From: Saprospiraceae bacterium
GTDB taxonomy: Bacteria; Bacteroidota; Bacteroidia; Chitinophagales; Saprospiraceae
Reading direction: 5' to 3'
Assembly: GCA_013360405.1 (NCBI GenBank)
Contig: JABWBR010000066.1
Location: 1 to 58,025 of the forward strand
Length of the DNA stretch: 58,025 nucleotides
The notes beneath the pieces were generated by a model. The model had not been told where the DNA came from. It saw only the letters and a program-made list of their open reading frames with translations, and did not search any database. Within the stretch, counting starts at the first letter, position 1, and each line of letters starts with the position of its first letter. Shown here piece by piece: positions 8,807 to 17,995 of the stretch. The position numbers were made by a program, and so were the translations under genes.

Positions 8807-11800
8807 CTACCTCAGCCCTGCTCCTCCCGATATCAAAATAACCGGCAGCCCCTTGGCTTTGTATAGGTTATTATAGGCCTGCAGGTCATTGTCGAGAATA
8901 TCCTGCATATCGGTTTTTTGCTTATCCCAGGTGCTTACGAGGTCTTGTGCGCGGGCGCGTACGCCTTGTGTGACCGCGGGCGTGTGGGTGTCGGCAATTT
9001 TTATCAGATAGATTAGTTCGGCGTAGAGGCGGCCGGGGTAATTGATGACGTCGAGATAGGTTTGCTGCCGGGGTTGGATGAGTTGTGATTCCCAGTTGTT
9101 GATCCGGGCCAGCATATTCCTGCCGCTGGTGACGAGGTCTTGCGCCCCTTCCATTTTTGCCAGTATGTCGACGGATAATTCGAGTTGTTTTTTGACTTCC
9201 CGCATGGAAGCTATACTGCTGATAATCTCGCGGGCTTGCAGCGAGAGGGTTTGCAGCAGTTGCTGCTGTGAATCGTAATCGGCAGGGGTAGCTTGCACGT
9301 TGGGGTCAGCCAGCACGGTGCAGGTTTGCACAAAGGTATCTTTGGGCGTGACGAGCCGTATGGTATAGGCGCCGGGGCCTACCTGGCTTCCTCTATAATC
9401 ATCGGCGAGGAAAACGCCGGGGGTATAGGGCATTTGCTCGCGGCGGAGGTCCCAGTGAAAGCGGTTGAGCCCTTTTTTGGCCGGCATCACCTGCACGGGG
9501 GGCGGCCCGCCTTCGAAGCGTTCATAAGCGGTGTTGAGCTGGTTGCTATACTGCCTCACTAATTTGCTGTGTCGGTCGAGGATTTCCAGCGACAAGGCCA
9601 CGGTATCCATCGCCGAAGGCAGGTAATAATCGATAATGACGCCGTTGAGCGGATTCTGGCCCAGTCCCTGAATGGGCAACTCGGTCTGGGCGGCGTCGAA
9701 GCGATAGGCGTTTTTGGGCCGGAAGAGCTGTACGTGGCCGTTGAACAGGACGCCCTTGCTTTGCTGTAGCGGACTGATATCGTCGAGTATCCAGAAAGCA
9801 CGGCCGGCAGTGGCGGCTATCAGGTCGTTGTCATGGATGAACAGGTCAGTGACGGGGCAGTTCGGCAGGTTCAACTGGAAACGTTGCCAGAAGAGGCCGT
9901 TGTTGAAGGAGAGGTAAAGCCCGCTTTCGGTGCCGGCAAAGAGCAGGCCGGGTTGCATGGGGTCTTCCCGTACCACCCGTGCAAAATCGCCGGCAGAAAT
10001 GCCGCTAACGATCAATTGCCAGGTATGGCCGTAGTCGGGCGTATAGTAAATCAGGGGCCTGTTGTCGCTCCATTTATAGCGGGTAGCTACGATATAGGCG
10101 GCGCCGTTGCGGTGGGGCGATACTTCGATGCTATTGATCAGGGCTTCGCCCAGCCCGGGCGGCGATACCTGTTGCCAACTTTTTCCCTCATCGCGGGTGA
10201 GGTGCACGAGTCCGTCGTCGCTGCCCACCCAGATGAGTCCTTCTTCGAGAGGTGAGCAGGCGATATAGGAGATCGTATTGTAGTTTTCTCCACCGGCGCC
10301 TTCGTTGGTGAAGGGTTCGCCGCCGGCTTCCTGCCGGGCGGGTTCGTTGCGCGAGAGGTCGGGACTGATGGCCTGCCAACTCATGCCTCCATCCTGGGTG
10401 CGCAGTACCACGTTGGCGCCGTGGTAAATGGTTTCGGGGTGATGCGGGGAGACGACCACGGGGGCGTTCCAGTTGAAGCGGTATTTCATTTCGCGGGGCG
10501 GCGTGGCCATGCCGATGGCGGGGTAGGCCATGATGTCGCGCTCGCGGCGCAGGCCGGCGTCATAAGCGGTGATATAACCCTGGTAGCAACTGCTGTAGAC
10601 CTGGCGGGGGTCATTGGGGTTGAAGGCGATAAAGCCGCTTTCGCAGCCGCTAACCTCGTACCAATCGCCGTTGCTGATGCCGGTATTGGAGGTACGGCTG
10701 GGGATGGCGACGGTGGTATAATCCTGCTGGGCGCCGTAGATATAATAAGGGAACCGGTTGTCGGCATTCACCCGGTAAAACTGACCGGTGGGCTGGTTGT
10801 AAGTAGTACTCCAGCTTAGTCCGCCGTTTTGCGACACGCAGGCGCCGCCATCGTTGGCCAGTATCATCAGCCGTGGGTTGTCGGAGTTGATCCACAGGTC
10901 GTGTTGGTCGGGGTGGGGGTTGGGAATTTCTTCGAAAGTTTTACCGCCGTCGATAGAGCGCAGCAGGGGGGCGTTGAGTGCGTACACCGTTTCGGGGTCG
11001 CGGGGGTCGGGTACAATTTTGGCGTAATACCAGGCGCGGGCTATGGTCAGACGTTGGTTGTTGGTTTGCACCCAGGAATCGCCGCCGTTGGCGGAGCGGA
11101 ACACGCCGCCGCGTTCTGCCTCAATGATGGCGTACACCACATTGGGGTCGGCTTTTGAGACGGCAATGCCGGCTTTTCCTATTTCTTTGGGCAGCCCTTG
11201 GGTAAGTTTTGACCAACTTTCGCCGCCGTCGGTGCTTTTGTACAATCCCGAGCCGCCGCCGCCACTGCGAATTTTCCAGGGATAGCGCTGGTGATCCCAC
11301 ATGGCGGCATAGAGTATGCGTGGATTGCGGGGGTCAATACTCAGGTCGCTTGCTCCTGTATTGGCATTGACATACAATACCTTTCGCCAGGTGGCGCCAC
11401 CGTCGGTGCTTTTAAATACGCCGCGTTCTTCATGGGGGCCGTAGAGGGCGCCCTGCACGGCTACATAAACCAGGTCGGGGTTGCCGGGATGTACGCGAAT
11501 GGCCGAGATGTGCTGGGAGGCCGGCAGTCCGGCATAGATCCATGTTTTTCCGCTATCGTAGCTTTTATAGAGGCCGTCGCCCGCGGAGGTCATCGTACCG
11601 CGCACAGCATGTTCACCCGTACCGGCATAGATAATACTGGGATCGGAAGGCGCCACGGCGATTGCGCCTACCGCGCCCGATTTAAAATAGCCGTCGGAAA
11701 TGTTGCGCCAGGAAATACCGGCGTCTTCAGTTTTCCACACGCCACCGCCGGCAGTTCCCATGTAATATACGAGGGGTTCAGCGGGTACGCCGCAGACGGT

Positions 11801-11998
11801 CACGCAACGGCCGCCGCGAAATGGGCCTATGTTGCGCCATTGCAGGCTGAGATATAAAGCAGGGTTGACGACGCGGTCGGCGCCGGCTATAGGAAGTATA
11901 GCGGGTGGGCTAGTCGCGGGAGTAATTTGCGCCCCTATGTTTTGTGATAATAATAATAAGCCCCCCCACAAAACGATAGGCCATTGGAGATTTCTCAT
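8807..11998 (-). CDS. Giant secreted VPS10/BNR-repeat (sortilin-like propeller) protein
   Basis: This is a 1063-residue exported protein with a signal peptide (about 1-24). From the WRNIGPFRGGR motif on, about 650 residues hold many Asp-box/BNR turns such as STDGGATW, STDGGESW, SANGGDSW, SIDGGKTF and TQDGGMSW. This is the pattern of ten-bladed VPS10/sortilin-like or sialidase-like propellers. The C-terminal third (about 700-1063) is alpha/beta with a helical region near 900-1000. No sialidase FRIP motif was noticed, so a hydrolase activity should not be assumed. The usual automatic names are 'glycosyl hydrolase' or 'VPS10 domain-containing protein'. Its GC content matches the neighbours. Confidence 0.85.
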   Translation of the reverse strand: MRNLQWPIVLWGGLLLLSQNIGAQITPATSPPAILPIAGADRVVNPALYLSLQWRNIGPFRGGRCVTVCGVPAEPLVYYMGTAGGGVWKTEDAGISWRNISDGYFKSGAVGAIAVAPSDPSIIYAGTGEHAVRGTMTSAGDGLYKSYDSGKTWIYAGLPASQHISAIRVHPGNPDLVYVAVQGALYGPHEERGVFKSTDGGATWRKVLYVNANTGASDLSIDPRNPRILYAAMWDHQRYPWKIRSGGGGSGLYKSTDGGESWSKLTQGLPKEIGKAGIAVSKADPNVVYAIIEAERGGVFRSANGGDSWVQTNNQRLTIARAWYYAKIVPDPRDPETVYALNAPLLRSIDGGKTFEEIPNPHPDQHDLWINSDNPRLMILANDGGACVSQNGGLSWSTTYNQPTGQFYRVNADNRFPYYIYGAQQDYTTVAIPSRTSNTGISNGDWYEVSGCESGFIAFNPNDPRQVYSSCYQGYITAYDAGLRRERDIMAYPAIGMATPPREMKYRFNWNAPVVVSPHHPETIYHGANVVLRTQDGGMSWQAISPDLSRNEPARQEAGGEPFTNEGAGGENYNTISYIACSPLEEGLIWVGSDDGLVHLTRDEGKSWQQVSPPGLGEALINSIEVSPHRNGAAYIVATRYKWSDNRPLIYYTPDYGHTWQLIVSGISAGDFARVVREDPMQPGLLFAGTESGLYLSFNNGLFWQRFQLNLPNCPVTDLFIHDNDLIAATAGRAFWILDDISPLQQSKGVLFNGHVQLFRPKNAYRFDAAQTELPIQGLGQNPLNGVIIDYYLPSAMDTVALSLEILDRHSKLVRQYSNQLNTAYERFEGGPPPVQVMPAKKGLNRFHWDLRREQMPYTPGVFLADDYRGSQVGPGAYTIRLVTPKDTFVQTCTVLADPNVQATPADYDSQQQLLQTLSLQAREIISSIASMREVKKQLELSVDILAKMEGAQDLVTSGRNMLARINNWESQLIQPRQQTYLDVINYPGRLYAELIYLIKIADTHTPAVTQGVRARAQDLVSTWDKQKTDMQDILDNDLQAYNNLYKAKGLPVILISGGAGLR

Positions 11999-12000
11999 TA

Positions 12001-12309
12001 GTCTTTTATTTAACCCGCTGCGGTTACCAGTGCCTCAGAGATTGCGCGCGCTCCGGTGTGTAGGGTTTTTGTGTAGTGCGGGTTAGTTGTTTTACGGGCG
12101 CAAAGATAACGGTATTATCCGTTTCCATAGTATGTGTGTCTTTCTTCGGATTTGGCCGCAGTAAAATGATGATGTCGATACGGGGTTTTACGAAAAAATG
12201 GTAAAAAGGTTATAGTTCAAGCAATTTTTTTTAATTATTAAAAATATTCAATATATAAAGACGAAAATGTGTTTATATACGGAATAAAAGTCAATTCATT
12301 TTTCATTCG
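12001..12309. other. Gene-free stretch with a minus-strand promoter element
   Basis: About 309 bp lie between two minus-strand genes. CAAAGATA at 12101-12108 (TATCTTTG on the minus strand, fitting TAnnTTTG) is a plausible promoter element about 100 nt upstream of the VPS10/BNR gene. The remainder (12180-12300) is AT-rich, with no open frame, repeat or hairpin that I could support. Confidence 0.5.
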
Positions 12310-12678
12310 TCATTTAAAAACCAAATAAACCGCAATAACCAACAAACCGAAGGCCAGCAGGTGGTTGAGTTTGATCGCTTCGCCTTTAAAAGCTACGAGT
12401 GAAAAGATCACGAAGACGATCAGGGTGATGACTTCCTGGATGACTTTTAATTGAACGAGCGAGAAGGGCCCTCCGTTGCCTTGGAAGCCGAGGCGGTTGG
12501 CGGGCACCTGAAAACAGTATTCAGGCAAGGCAATCATCCAGCTAATGAAAATCACCGCGCCGATGCCGAGCGCTTCAAACCACTTGAATTCCTGTTTGAG
12601 TTTGAGGTGGCCGTACCAGGCCAGGGTCATGAAAATGTTGGATAAGAGTAGTAGCGCGATGGTTTGAAAACCTTTCAT
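12310..12678 (-). CDS. DMT-family small membrane protein (DUF486)
   Basis: This is a 122-residue protein with four predicted transmembrane helices (about 5-25, 36-55, 78-97, 102-121). The DUF486/DMT signatures NIFMTLAWYGHLK and WFEALGIGAVIFISWMIALPEY, followed by QVPANR, are present. Family members are EamA/SMR-like membrane proteins without a settled substrate. The length equals the family norm. It is transcribed in the same direction as the GDSL esterase behind it. Confidence 0.9.
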   Translation of the reverse strand: MKGFQTIALLLLSNIFMTLAWYGHLKLKQEFKWFEALGIGAVIFISWMIALPEYCFQVPANRLGFQGNGGPFSLVQLKVIQEVITLIVFVIFSLVAFKGEAIKLNHLLAFGLLVIAVYLVFK

Positions 12679-12732
12679 GGTGAGTTGATTTCGCTATGTT
12701 TTTTTTTAACTCTGCGGCAAAAAATTCCCTTG

Positions 12733-13416
12733 TCACTTCAGCAGGGGCTGCAGTACCTTCCAAATATTATCAGCCACAATATACTGTCCTTCCGCATTGG
12801 GATGGATACCGTCGGGCAGGTTGAGTTCGGGGTGGCCGCCCACGCCGTCGAGCAGGAAGGGAACGAGCGGCAGGCGGTTTTCTTTAGCCAGTTTGGGAAA
12901 TACCTGACGAAAAGCTTTAGTAAAATCAGCGCCCATATTGGGAGGGGCCTCCATGCCTGCAAGGATAATATGGGCTTTGGGGTATTTGGTTTTCACCTTG
13001 TTGATAATCGATTGCAGGTTGGCATAAGTAGCGTCGGGGTTGATGCCACGCAGGCCGTCGTTGCCGCCCAGTTCGAGCACAAACACATCAACGGGTTGTT
13101 GCAGTATCCAGTCTATGCGTTCATTGCCGCCGGCGGTCGTTTCGCCGCTCAGGCCGGCGTTGATTACATTGTAGGCCAGGCCCAAGGAGTCGATTTTGGC
13201 TTGTATAAGCGCAGGAAAGCCTTGTTCGGGCTCCAACCCGTAAGCGGCAGTAAGGCTGTTGCCGAAAAAAACGATGCGGCGTGCTGTTGCGGCAGCATCG
13301 GCAGGTTGTTCCTGTTCCGCTTCGGCATCCTGCCGGGTCGATTTGTCGTTGTCGGCGGAAGGGCTACAGGCGGCCATGGTCAAAAAGAGAATGAGACTTA
13401 ATTTGTTAACGTGCAT
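12733..13416 (-). CDS. GDSL/SGNH arylesterase, lipoprotein
   Basis: This is a 227-residue SGNH hydrolase of the TesA/TAP arylesterase type. The catalytic Ser block is FFGNSLTAAYGLEPEQGFPALI (Ser in GNSLT), block II glycine is in NAGLSGETT, block III is GGNDGLRG, and the Asp/His pair is in LPDGIHPN. These enzymes hydrolyse acyl or aryl esters in the periplasm. The N-terminus (about 1-16) is a lipoprotein signal ending MAACS, so it is probably anchored. The start at 13416 is chosen over 13464 because it gives the compact lipoprotein signal. Confidence 0.9.
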   Translation of the reverse strand: MHVNKLSLILFLTMAACSPSADNDKSTRQDAEAEQEQPADAAATARRIVFFGNSLTAAYGLEPEQGFPALIQAKIDSLGLAYNVINAGLSGETTAGGNERIDWILQQPVDVFVLELGGNDGLRGINPDATYANLQSIINKVKTKYPKAHIILAGMEAPPNMGADFTKAFRQVFPKLAKENRLPLVPFLLDGVGGHPELNLPDGIHPNAEGQYIVADNIWKVLQPLLK

Positions 13417-13485
13417 GGCTTTATGTTTGTGAATTTTATCAAAATAGCGCTTAGCACTTAGCACCTGAGTGCTGAGTGCTGAAAG

Positions 13486-14412
13486 CTAAGTGCCAATAAA
13501 CAAGATATTCCGCTTCAGCCCGGCAAATTTAGTGCGTTTTACTGCCGAGTGTCGGAAAATGGCGTTAAAAACCTCCTCGGTAATATCTTCCCATTCGCGT
13601 TTTGACATACTCAGCAAATCGGGGTGTGGCTCGAAAGCCGGTTCGCGGTGGGGTTTCGAAAACCGGTTCCAGGGGCATACTTCCTGGCAGACATCGCAGC
13701 CGAACATCCAGTTATCCATTTTATCCTGATAATCCTTTGGCAGCTCATTTTTTAGTTCAATAGTCAGATACGAGATGCACTTGCTGCCATCCACGATATA
13801 TCCCTGGGGCGAGATAGCCTCGGTGGGGCAGGCGTCGATACAGCGGGTGCAGGTGCCGCAATAATCTTTGATAGGGTGGTCGTAGGCCAGTTCGAGGTCG
13901 AGGATGAGCTCTGCCAGGAATAAATAAGAGCCGGCGCGGGGATTGATGAGCAGCGTGTGTCTGCCGGTCCAGCCGATGCCGCTGCGGCGCGCCCAGTCGC
14001 GCTCGAGTACCGGCGCCGAATCGACAAAACAACGCCCGTTGACCTCGCCCACTGTGTCGCGGATAAAGTCCAGCAGCGACTTCAGTTTGCGTTTGAGCAC
14101 AAAATGGTAGTCTTCGCCGTAAGCATACCGTGAAATTTTTGGCGCCTCCGCGTCGTTTTGGGTTTGTGGCGTATAATAATTGTATAGCAGGCTCACCACC
14201 GATTTGGCGCCGTCTACCAGCAGTCGCGGGTCGACGCGTTTGTCGAAGTGGTTGGCCATGTAGTGCATTTCGCCGTGATAACCTTTGTGCAGCCAGGCTT
14301 CCAGCCGGCGCGCTTCTTCGTCGAGCCGTTGGGCGCGGGCAAAACCAATAAAGCTGAACCCCAGCCGCTGGGCTTCATCCCGGATCAATTGGGTATGGTT
14401 TTGTGCGTGCAT
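13486..14412 (-). CDS. queG: Epoxyqueuosine reductase QueG
   Basis: This is a 308-residue cytosolic, cobalamin-dependent iron-sulfur enzyme. It reduces epoxyqueuosine to queuosine at position 34 of GUN-anticodon tRNAs, the last step of queuosine synthesis. The hallmark regions are visible: [18 protein letters not shown] near 125-145, [11 protein letters not shown], a first 4Fe-4S cluster motif [13 protein letters not shown] (about 185-197), and a second, [11 protein letters not shown], near 245-255. The length fits the Bacteroidota form, which lacks the C-terminal HEAT extension of longer homologues. CAAATTTA at 14451-14458 supplies a TAnnTTTG promoter on its strand. Confidence 0.97.
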   Translation of the reverse strand: MHAQNHTQLIRDEAQRLGFSFIGFARAQRLDEEARRLEAWLHKGYHGEMHYMANHFDKRVDPRLLVDGAKSVVSLLYNYYTPQTQNDAEAPKISRYAYGEDYHFVLKRKLKSLLDFIRDTVGEVNGRCFVDSAPVLERDWARRSGIGWTGRHTLLINPRAGSYLFLAELILDLELAYDHPIKDYCGTCTRCIDACPTEAISPQGYIVDGSKCISYLTIELKNELPKDYQDKMDNWMFGCDVCQEVCPWNRFSKPHREPAFEPHPDLLSMSKREWEDITEEVFNAIFRHSAVKRTKFAGLKRNILFIGT

Positions 14413-14450
14413 AGCTCAACAATAACAAAGCAGGATAAGGTACTGTTTGC

Positions 14451-14458
14451 CAAATTTA
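14451..14458 (-). promoter_or_regulatory. queG promoter -7 element (TAAATTTG)
   Basis: TAAATTTG on the minus strand, 39 nt upstream of the queG start, fits the TAnnTTTG consensus. It forms a divergent arrangement with the plus-strand element at 14504. Confidence 0.5.
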
Positions 14459-14503
14459 TACACAAAAGCGGTCAACCCGAAGTATAATACGGGAAACAAC
14501 GCT

Positions 14504-14511
14504 TATTTTTG
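14504..14511 (+). promoter_or_regulatory. Promoter -7 element TATTTTTG
   Basis: TATTTTTG, 33 nt upstream of the lipocalin-like lipoprotein start, fits TAnnTTTG. No clear -33 TTG is seen. Confidence 0.5.
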
Positions 14512-14543
14512 CGGGTCTTATTTCATAACCCACGTTTTGCCAC

Positions 14544-14927
14544 ATGATTAGACGTATCTGGTTACCTTTTCTGCTACTCGCGGCTTTCATCAGCTGCAAA
14601 AGAGACCCGGGCCTGACCGCCGACCAGTTAGTGGGGCGCTGGGAACTACAATCGGCCACCCGCGACGGCAGGCCTACTGAGTCTTTGGAAGAACTCTATT
14701 ACGAGTTTTTGCCCGACGGCACCCTGCGTACCAATATGAGCGGAGCGCCCGAAACGGCTACTTATGCTGTCGAAAAAAATATCCTGCAGCAAAGGCAGGG
14801 TAGGATAGAGGCCGATTACACCATCGAAGAACTGTCAGACTCGGTATTGGTAATCTCCGCTAATATCCGCAATTACGCTTTTCAGTTTAAACTGGCCAGG
14901 CGCAGTAGCACCGAAACTTTGCAATAG
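14544..14927 (+). CDS. Lipocalin-like small lipoprotein
   Basis: This 127-residue protein has a lipobox (LLAAFISC, Cys near residue 18). It then has LVGRWELQSATRDGRP...YYEFLPDGTLRT, the usual opening of the Bacteroidota lipocalin-like families (GxW followed by a strand with F-x-x-DG). It is predicted to be a small beta-barrel binding domain at the envelope; the ligand is unknown. The esterase gene follows 35 nt later on the same strand, so the two are probably co-transcribed. Confidence 0.8.
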   Translation: MIRRIWLPFLLLAAFISCKRDPGLTADQLVGRWELQSATRDGRPTESLEELYYEFLPDGTLRTNMSGAPETATYAVEKNILQQRQGRIEADYTIEELSDSVLVISANIRNYAFQFKLARRSSTETLQ

Positions 14928-14962
14928 ACCTTTTTTATTACAAGAAAAAAATTCTATCCGTT

Positions 14963-15694
14963 ATGCACAGAGAGATCCATTCCTGGTATAGCCCGCGGCT
15001 CAATAAGAATATGGAAATAGTGATGTACGGCCACTACGGCCCCGCCTTGTTACTCCTACCCACCGCCGCTGCCGATTACCTGGAATACGAACGTTTTCTA
15101 CTCATCGACGCCATCGCCAAATATATTGACGAAGGCAAGGTGAAGGTGTTTTCTATCAACAGCATCAACTCGGAAAGCTGGCTCAATAATCATATGCACC
15201 CCCGGCACAAGAGTATCCGCCACCAGCAGTTTAACGCCTATGTGTACGAGGAAGTGATACCTTTTATACGCAGCAAAACCAGTGAGGATACACCCATTAT
15301 TACTTCGGGAGCTTCGCTGGGCGCCCTGCACTCCGCCAACCTGTACTTCCGCCGCCCCGACCTGATCGCCGGCACTATCGCTATGAGCGGCAGCTATAAC
15401 CTCAGCACTTATACGAAAGGTTATCACGACGAAGACGTGTATTTCAACTCGCCGGTGCAATACCTGCCCAGCCTTAATGACGATTATTACCTGCCCCTGC
15501 TGCGCCAGGGTAAATATACCTATATCCTCACAGGTTCAGGAGATTACGAAACACCCGAGGCTTCTCGTTTGCTATCGCAAATTCTGCACGCCAAGGGAAT
15601 CCCCCACAAGCTGGACGTATGGGGCTACGATATGCCCCACGATTGGCCCACCTGGCGGGCTATGTTGCCGTATTATATTGCTACGCATTTGTAG
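14963..15694 (+). CDS. Esterase D-like alpha/beta hydrolase
   Basis: This is a 243-residue cytosolic serine hydrolase of the putative esterase (esterase D/YjjU-like) family. The nucleophile elbow GASLGALHS is near residue 114. A probable acid lies in TGSGDYETPEAS, and the catalytic His is in YDMPHDWPTW near residue 228. No signal peptide is present. The substrate is not predictable; relatives act on short acyl esters or S-acyl compounds. A 20-bp inverted repeat directly follows the stop codon. Confidence 0.85.
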   Translation: MHREIHSWYSPRLNKNMEIVMYGHYGPALLLLPTAAADYLEYERFLLIDAIAKYIDEGKVKVFSINSINSESWLNNHMHPRHKSIRHQQFNAYVYEEVIPFIRSKTSEDTPIITSGASLGALHSANLYFRRPDLIAGTIAMSGSYNLSTYTKGYHDEDVYFNSPVQYLPSLNDDYYLPLLRQGKYTYILTGSGDYETPEASRLLSQILHAKGIPHKLDVWGYDMPHDWPTWRAMLPYYIATHL

Positions 15695-15747
15695 CTATCG
15701 GCAGTCGGCAGTCGGCTTCTTCGAACTGACTGCCGACCGCCGATAGC
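15694..15747. terminator. Inverted repeat between convergent genes (CGGCAGT units)
   Basis: The arm GCTATCGGCAGTCGGCAGTC (15694-15713) pairs with 15728-15747 with one mismatch across a 14-nt loop. The arm is made of tandem CGGCAGT units. It sits exactly between convergent genes ending at 15694 and 15759, so it probably acts as a bidirectional terminator. No U-tract follows. Confidence 0.65.
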
Positions 15748-15758
15748 CGACTGCCGGT

Positions 15759-16184
15759 CTAATTATCCTTAATCTCCGACGCCAAAAACGTCACCATATA
15801 ATCTTCTTTGGTGATCGTTTTGCCGTCTTCGGGATAGGGATCCACTTGTTTTACCCGCAATTGGTATTTGCCGGTTACGCGGCGGGAAGCCGACTGACTT
15901 TCGCGGCCTTTGAGCGTGAAATCAACGGTTTGGGCTTTGCCGCCTTTTTCTTTAAACGTTACCTGCACCACTACCTGGCCTTCCCACACGCAATTGACGC
16001 CTTTGGGACAGCGGGAGTCTTCCTTGATCTTATCCACCATCACACCAAACGATTTGTCATCGCTTATGGCGCCCTGTTCCACTTTGAGCTGGAATGGCTG
16101 GCCGATCTGAAAGGTCACTTTGTCTTTGCATTTGGCAGCCGTAAGCAACAGCATTACGGCAGAGAAGTAAAGTAAATTCTTCAT
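15759..16184 (-). CDS. Small lipoprotein with DSRCP-x-x-VNCVWEG motif
   Basis: This is a 141-residue protein. A signal sequence ends in LTAAKC, a lipoprotein-like Cys near residue 18. The single recognisable block is DSRCPKGVNCVWEGQVVVQV, a motif I have seen in many small secreted Bacteroidota proteins of unknown function. The two motif Cys may form a disulfide. The rest is beta-rich. The start at 16184 is chosen because the longer frame to 16307 runs through repetitive GTGACGG sequence. Confidence 0.75.
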   Translation of the reverse strand: MKNLLYFSAVMLLLTAAKCKDKVTFQIGQPFQLKVEQGAISDDKSFGVMVDKIKEDSRCPKGVNCVWEGQVVVQVTFKEKGGKAQTVDFTLKGRESQSASRRVTGKYQLRVKQVDPYPEDGKTITKEDYMVTFLASEIKDN

Positions 16185-16280
16185 ATGGTTGGTTTTTATG
16201 TGTGGAATAATCCTTAGGGGGTGACGTCCAGGGACCGCCAGAGGTGGTGACGGCAGGGGAACACCAAGGGTGGTGACAAA

Positions 16281-16307
16281 GTGACGGCAACGGTTCCCAG
16301 CCGTCAC
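16281..16307. repeat. GGTGACGGC / GCCGTCACC repeat cluster
   Basis: GTGACGGC (16281-16288) pairs with GCCGTCAC (16300-16307) across an 11-nt loop. Further copies of GGTGACG and CGTCACC are scattered over 16200-16345, between two minus-strand genes. The same GCCGTCACCTCGTCACC string occurs near 19240. Confidence 0.6.
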
Positions 16308-16363
16308 CTCGTCACCGCCTCTGACGCTCCGTAGCCGTCACCAACTCCGGCGAACCACGGGCG

Positions 16364-17917
16364 TTACTTCTTCCTCAGCCTAATCACCGGGCAGATCACC
16401 TCTTCCAGTGAGATACCCCCGTGCTGGAAAGTATTCTTGTAATAATTGTTGTAATAATTGTAATTATTGGGATAGAGGAAAAACTTATCCTCTTTGGCAA
16501 AAATGTATGCCGAGCTGACATTGGGGCGAGGCAGTCCGAATTTTTCGGGGTCGCGCACCTCGAACACGTCGCGTTTGTCATATTGCAGATTGCGGCCCAC
16601 CTTATAGCGCAGGTTAGTCGTCGTTTCGCGGTCGCCCACCACTTTTGCCGGCGTATTCACCCTTATCGTGCCGTGGTCGGTAGTGAGGATGAGCTGGATG
16701 TCGCGCTCGGCGGCTTTGGAAAGGGCTGCCCACAGCGGGGAATTGATAAACCAGGAGCGCGTCAGCGAGCGGTAGGCCTTTTCGTCGCCGGCCAGTTCTT
16801 TGAGCACTTCCATTTCGGTGCGGGCGTGCGACAGCATATCGATAAAATTGTATACAATCACCGTGAGGTCGTTGTGCAGGTAATCGAGGATGCCGTCCTG
16901 TACCTGTTTGGCCATATTGACGTTGGTCACCTTCACATAATCGAATTTGATGTCTTTGCGAAAGCGCCTTTTAATCTGTTCGGCCAGCAAATCGTGTTCG
17001 TGCAGGTTTTTGCCGCCTTCTTCGTTGTCGTTTTTCCACCAGTCGGGGTGGTACTTTTCAATTTCCACGGGTAACATGCCCGAAAAAATCGCGTTGCGGC
17101 TGTACTGGGTTGAAGTGGGCAGGATGCTGTAGAAAAAGTCTTCTTCCTCCACCCGGAATAACTCGGTGATAATGGGCTCGAGCACCTTCCACTGGTCGTA
17201 GCGCATATTGTCGAGCAGCACCATAATCGTAGGCGTGCCATCGATCAGGTTGGGAAAAATCTTGGAGCGCATCAGCGTATTCGACATCACGGGGCCGTCG
17301 CCATCCATTACCCAATCCTGGTATCTTTTGCCCACGTATTTGCAAAACTCCGAATTGGCCTCGCTTTTTTGCATCGACAGGATGTTGGCCATATCGCTGG
17401 ATTGGGACTCGTCGATTTTGATCTCCCAGGAGATAATTTTGCGGTAAATATCCACCCACTGCTCGTAATCGAGGCCGCTGTTGATCTGCGTAAAGATCTG
17501 GCGAAACTCCTGCTGGTAATCCGACGAGGTTTTCTCGCGCACCAGGCGTTTGTTGTCGATGATCTTTTTCAGCGTCAGCAAAATCTGGTTGGGGTTGACG
17601 GGTTTGATGAGGTAGTCGGCAATTTGCGAGCCGATAGCTTCTTCCATCACGGTTTCCGCTTCGTTTTTGGTGATCATCACCACGGGCAGGTGTGGGCTGC
17701 TTTCTTTGAGTTTGGCCAGGGTTTCGAGGCCGGTAATGCCGGGCATGCTCTCGTCGAGGAATACCACGTCGATATCGCGGTTGTTCTCGCATTCATCGAG
17801 GGCGTCGTGGCCGTTGGTGACGGTGAGTACCTCGTATCCTTTTTTTTCCAGAAACATCAACTGGGGCTTCAAGAGATCGATCTCATCGTCGGCCCAGAGT
17901 ATGGTGATTTTATCCAT
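16364..17917 (-). CDS. porX: PorX-type response regulator with PglZ phosphatase domain
   Basis: This is a 517-residue cytosolic two-component regulator. A receiver domain (about 1-120) has the acidic pair WADDEID, phospho-acceptor D55 in VVFLDESMPG, Thr/Ser in VVMITKNE and Lys in YLIKPVNP. A linker is followed by an alkaline-phosphatase-superfamily PglZ domain (about 200-515) with metal-site blocks VLLDNMRYDQW, YNFIDMLSH and TTDHGTIRV. This is the architecture of PorX, which works with the PorY kinase and a sigma factor to control type IX secretion genes and also has phosphodiesterase activity. At least four T9SS cargo genes in this window make that context coherent. Confidence 0.92.
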   Translation of the reverse strand: MDKITILWADDEIDLLKPQLMFLEKKGYEVLTVTNGHDALDECENNRDIDVVFLDESMPGITGLETLAKLKESSPHLPVVMITKNEAETVMEEAIGSQIADYLIKPVNPNQILLTLKKIIDNKRLVREKTSSDYQQEFRQIFTQINSGLDYEQWVDIYRKIISWEIKIDESQSSDMANILSMQKSEANSEFCKYVGKRYQDWVMDGDGPVMSNTLMRSKIFPNLIDGTPTIMVLLDNMRYDQWKVLEPIITELFRVEEEDFFYSILPTSTQYSRNAIFSGMLPVEIEKYHPDWWKNDNEEGGKNLHEHDLLAEQIKRRFRKDIKFDYVKVTNVNMAKQVQDGILDYLHNDLTVIVYNFIDMLSHARTEMEVLKELAGDEKAYRSLTRSWFINSPLWAALSKAAERDIQLILTTDHGTIRVNTPAKVVGDRETTTNLRYKVGRNLQYDKRDVFEVRDPEKFGLPRPNVSSAYIFAKEDKFFLYPNNYNYYNNYYKNTFQHGGISLEEVICPVIRLRKK

Positions 17918-17995
17918 GTAGGTTGATTCACTTTTATGAGGATATAAATATACTTTTTTATAAAAATATTGTTCTCATTTGCGAAATATGCCTTT

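Noticed and set aside
8807-11998. Sialidase or glycosyl hydrolase assignment for the BNR protein
   Set aside because: Asp-box turns alone do not indicate catalysis, and no sialidase FRIP motif or arginine triad was recognised. The VPS10/sortilin-like propeller is the safer reading.
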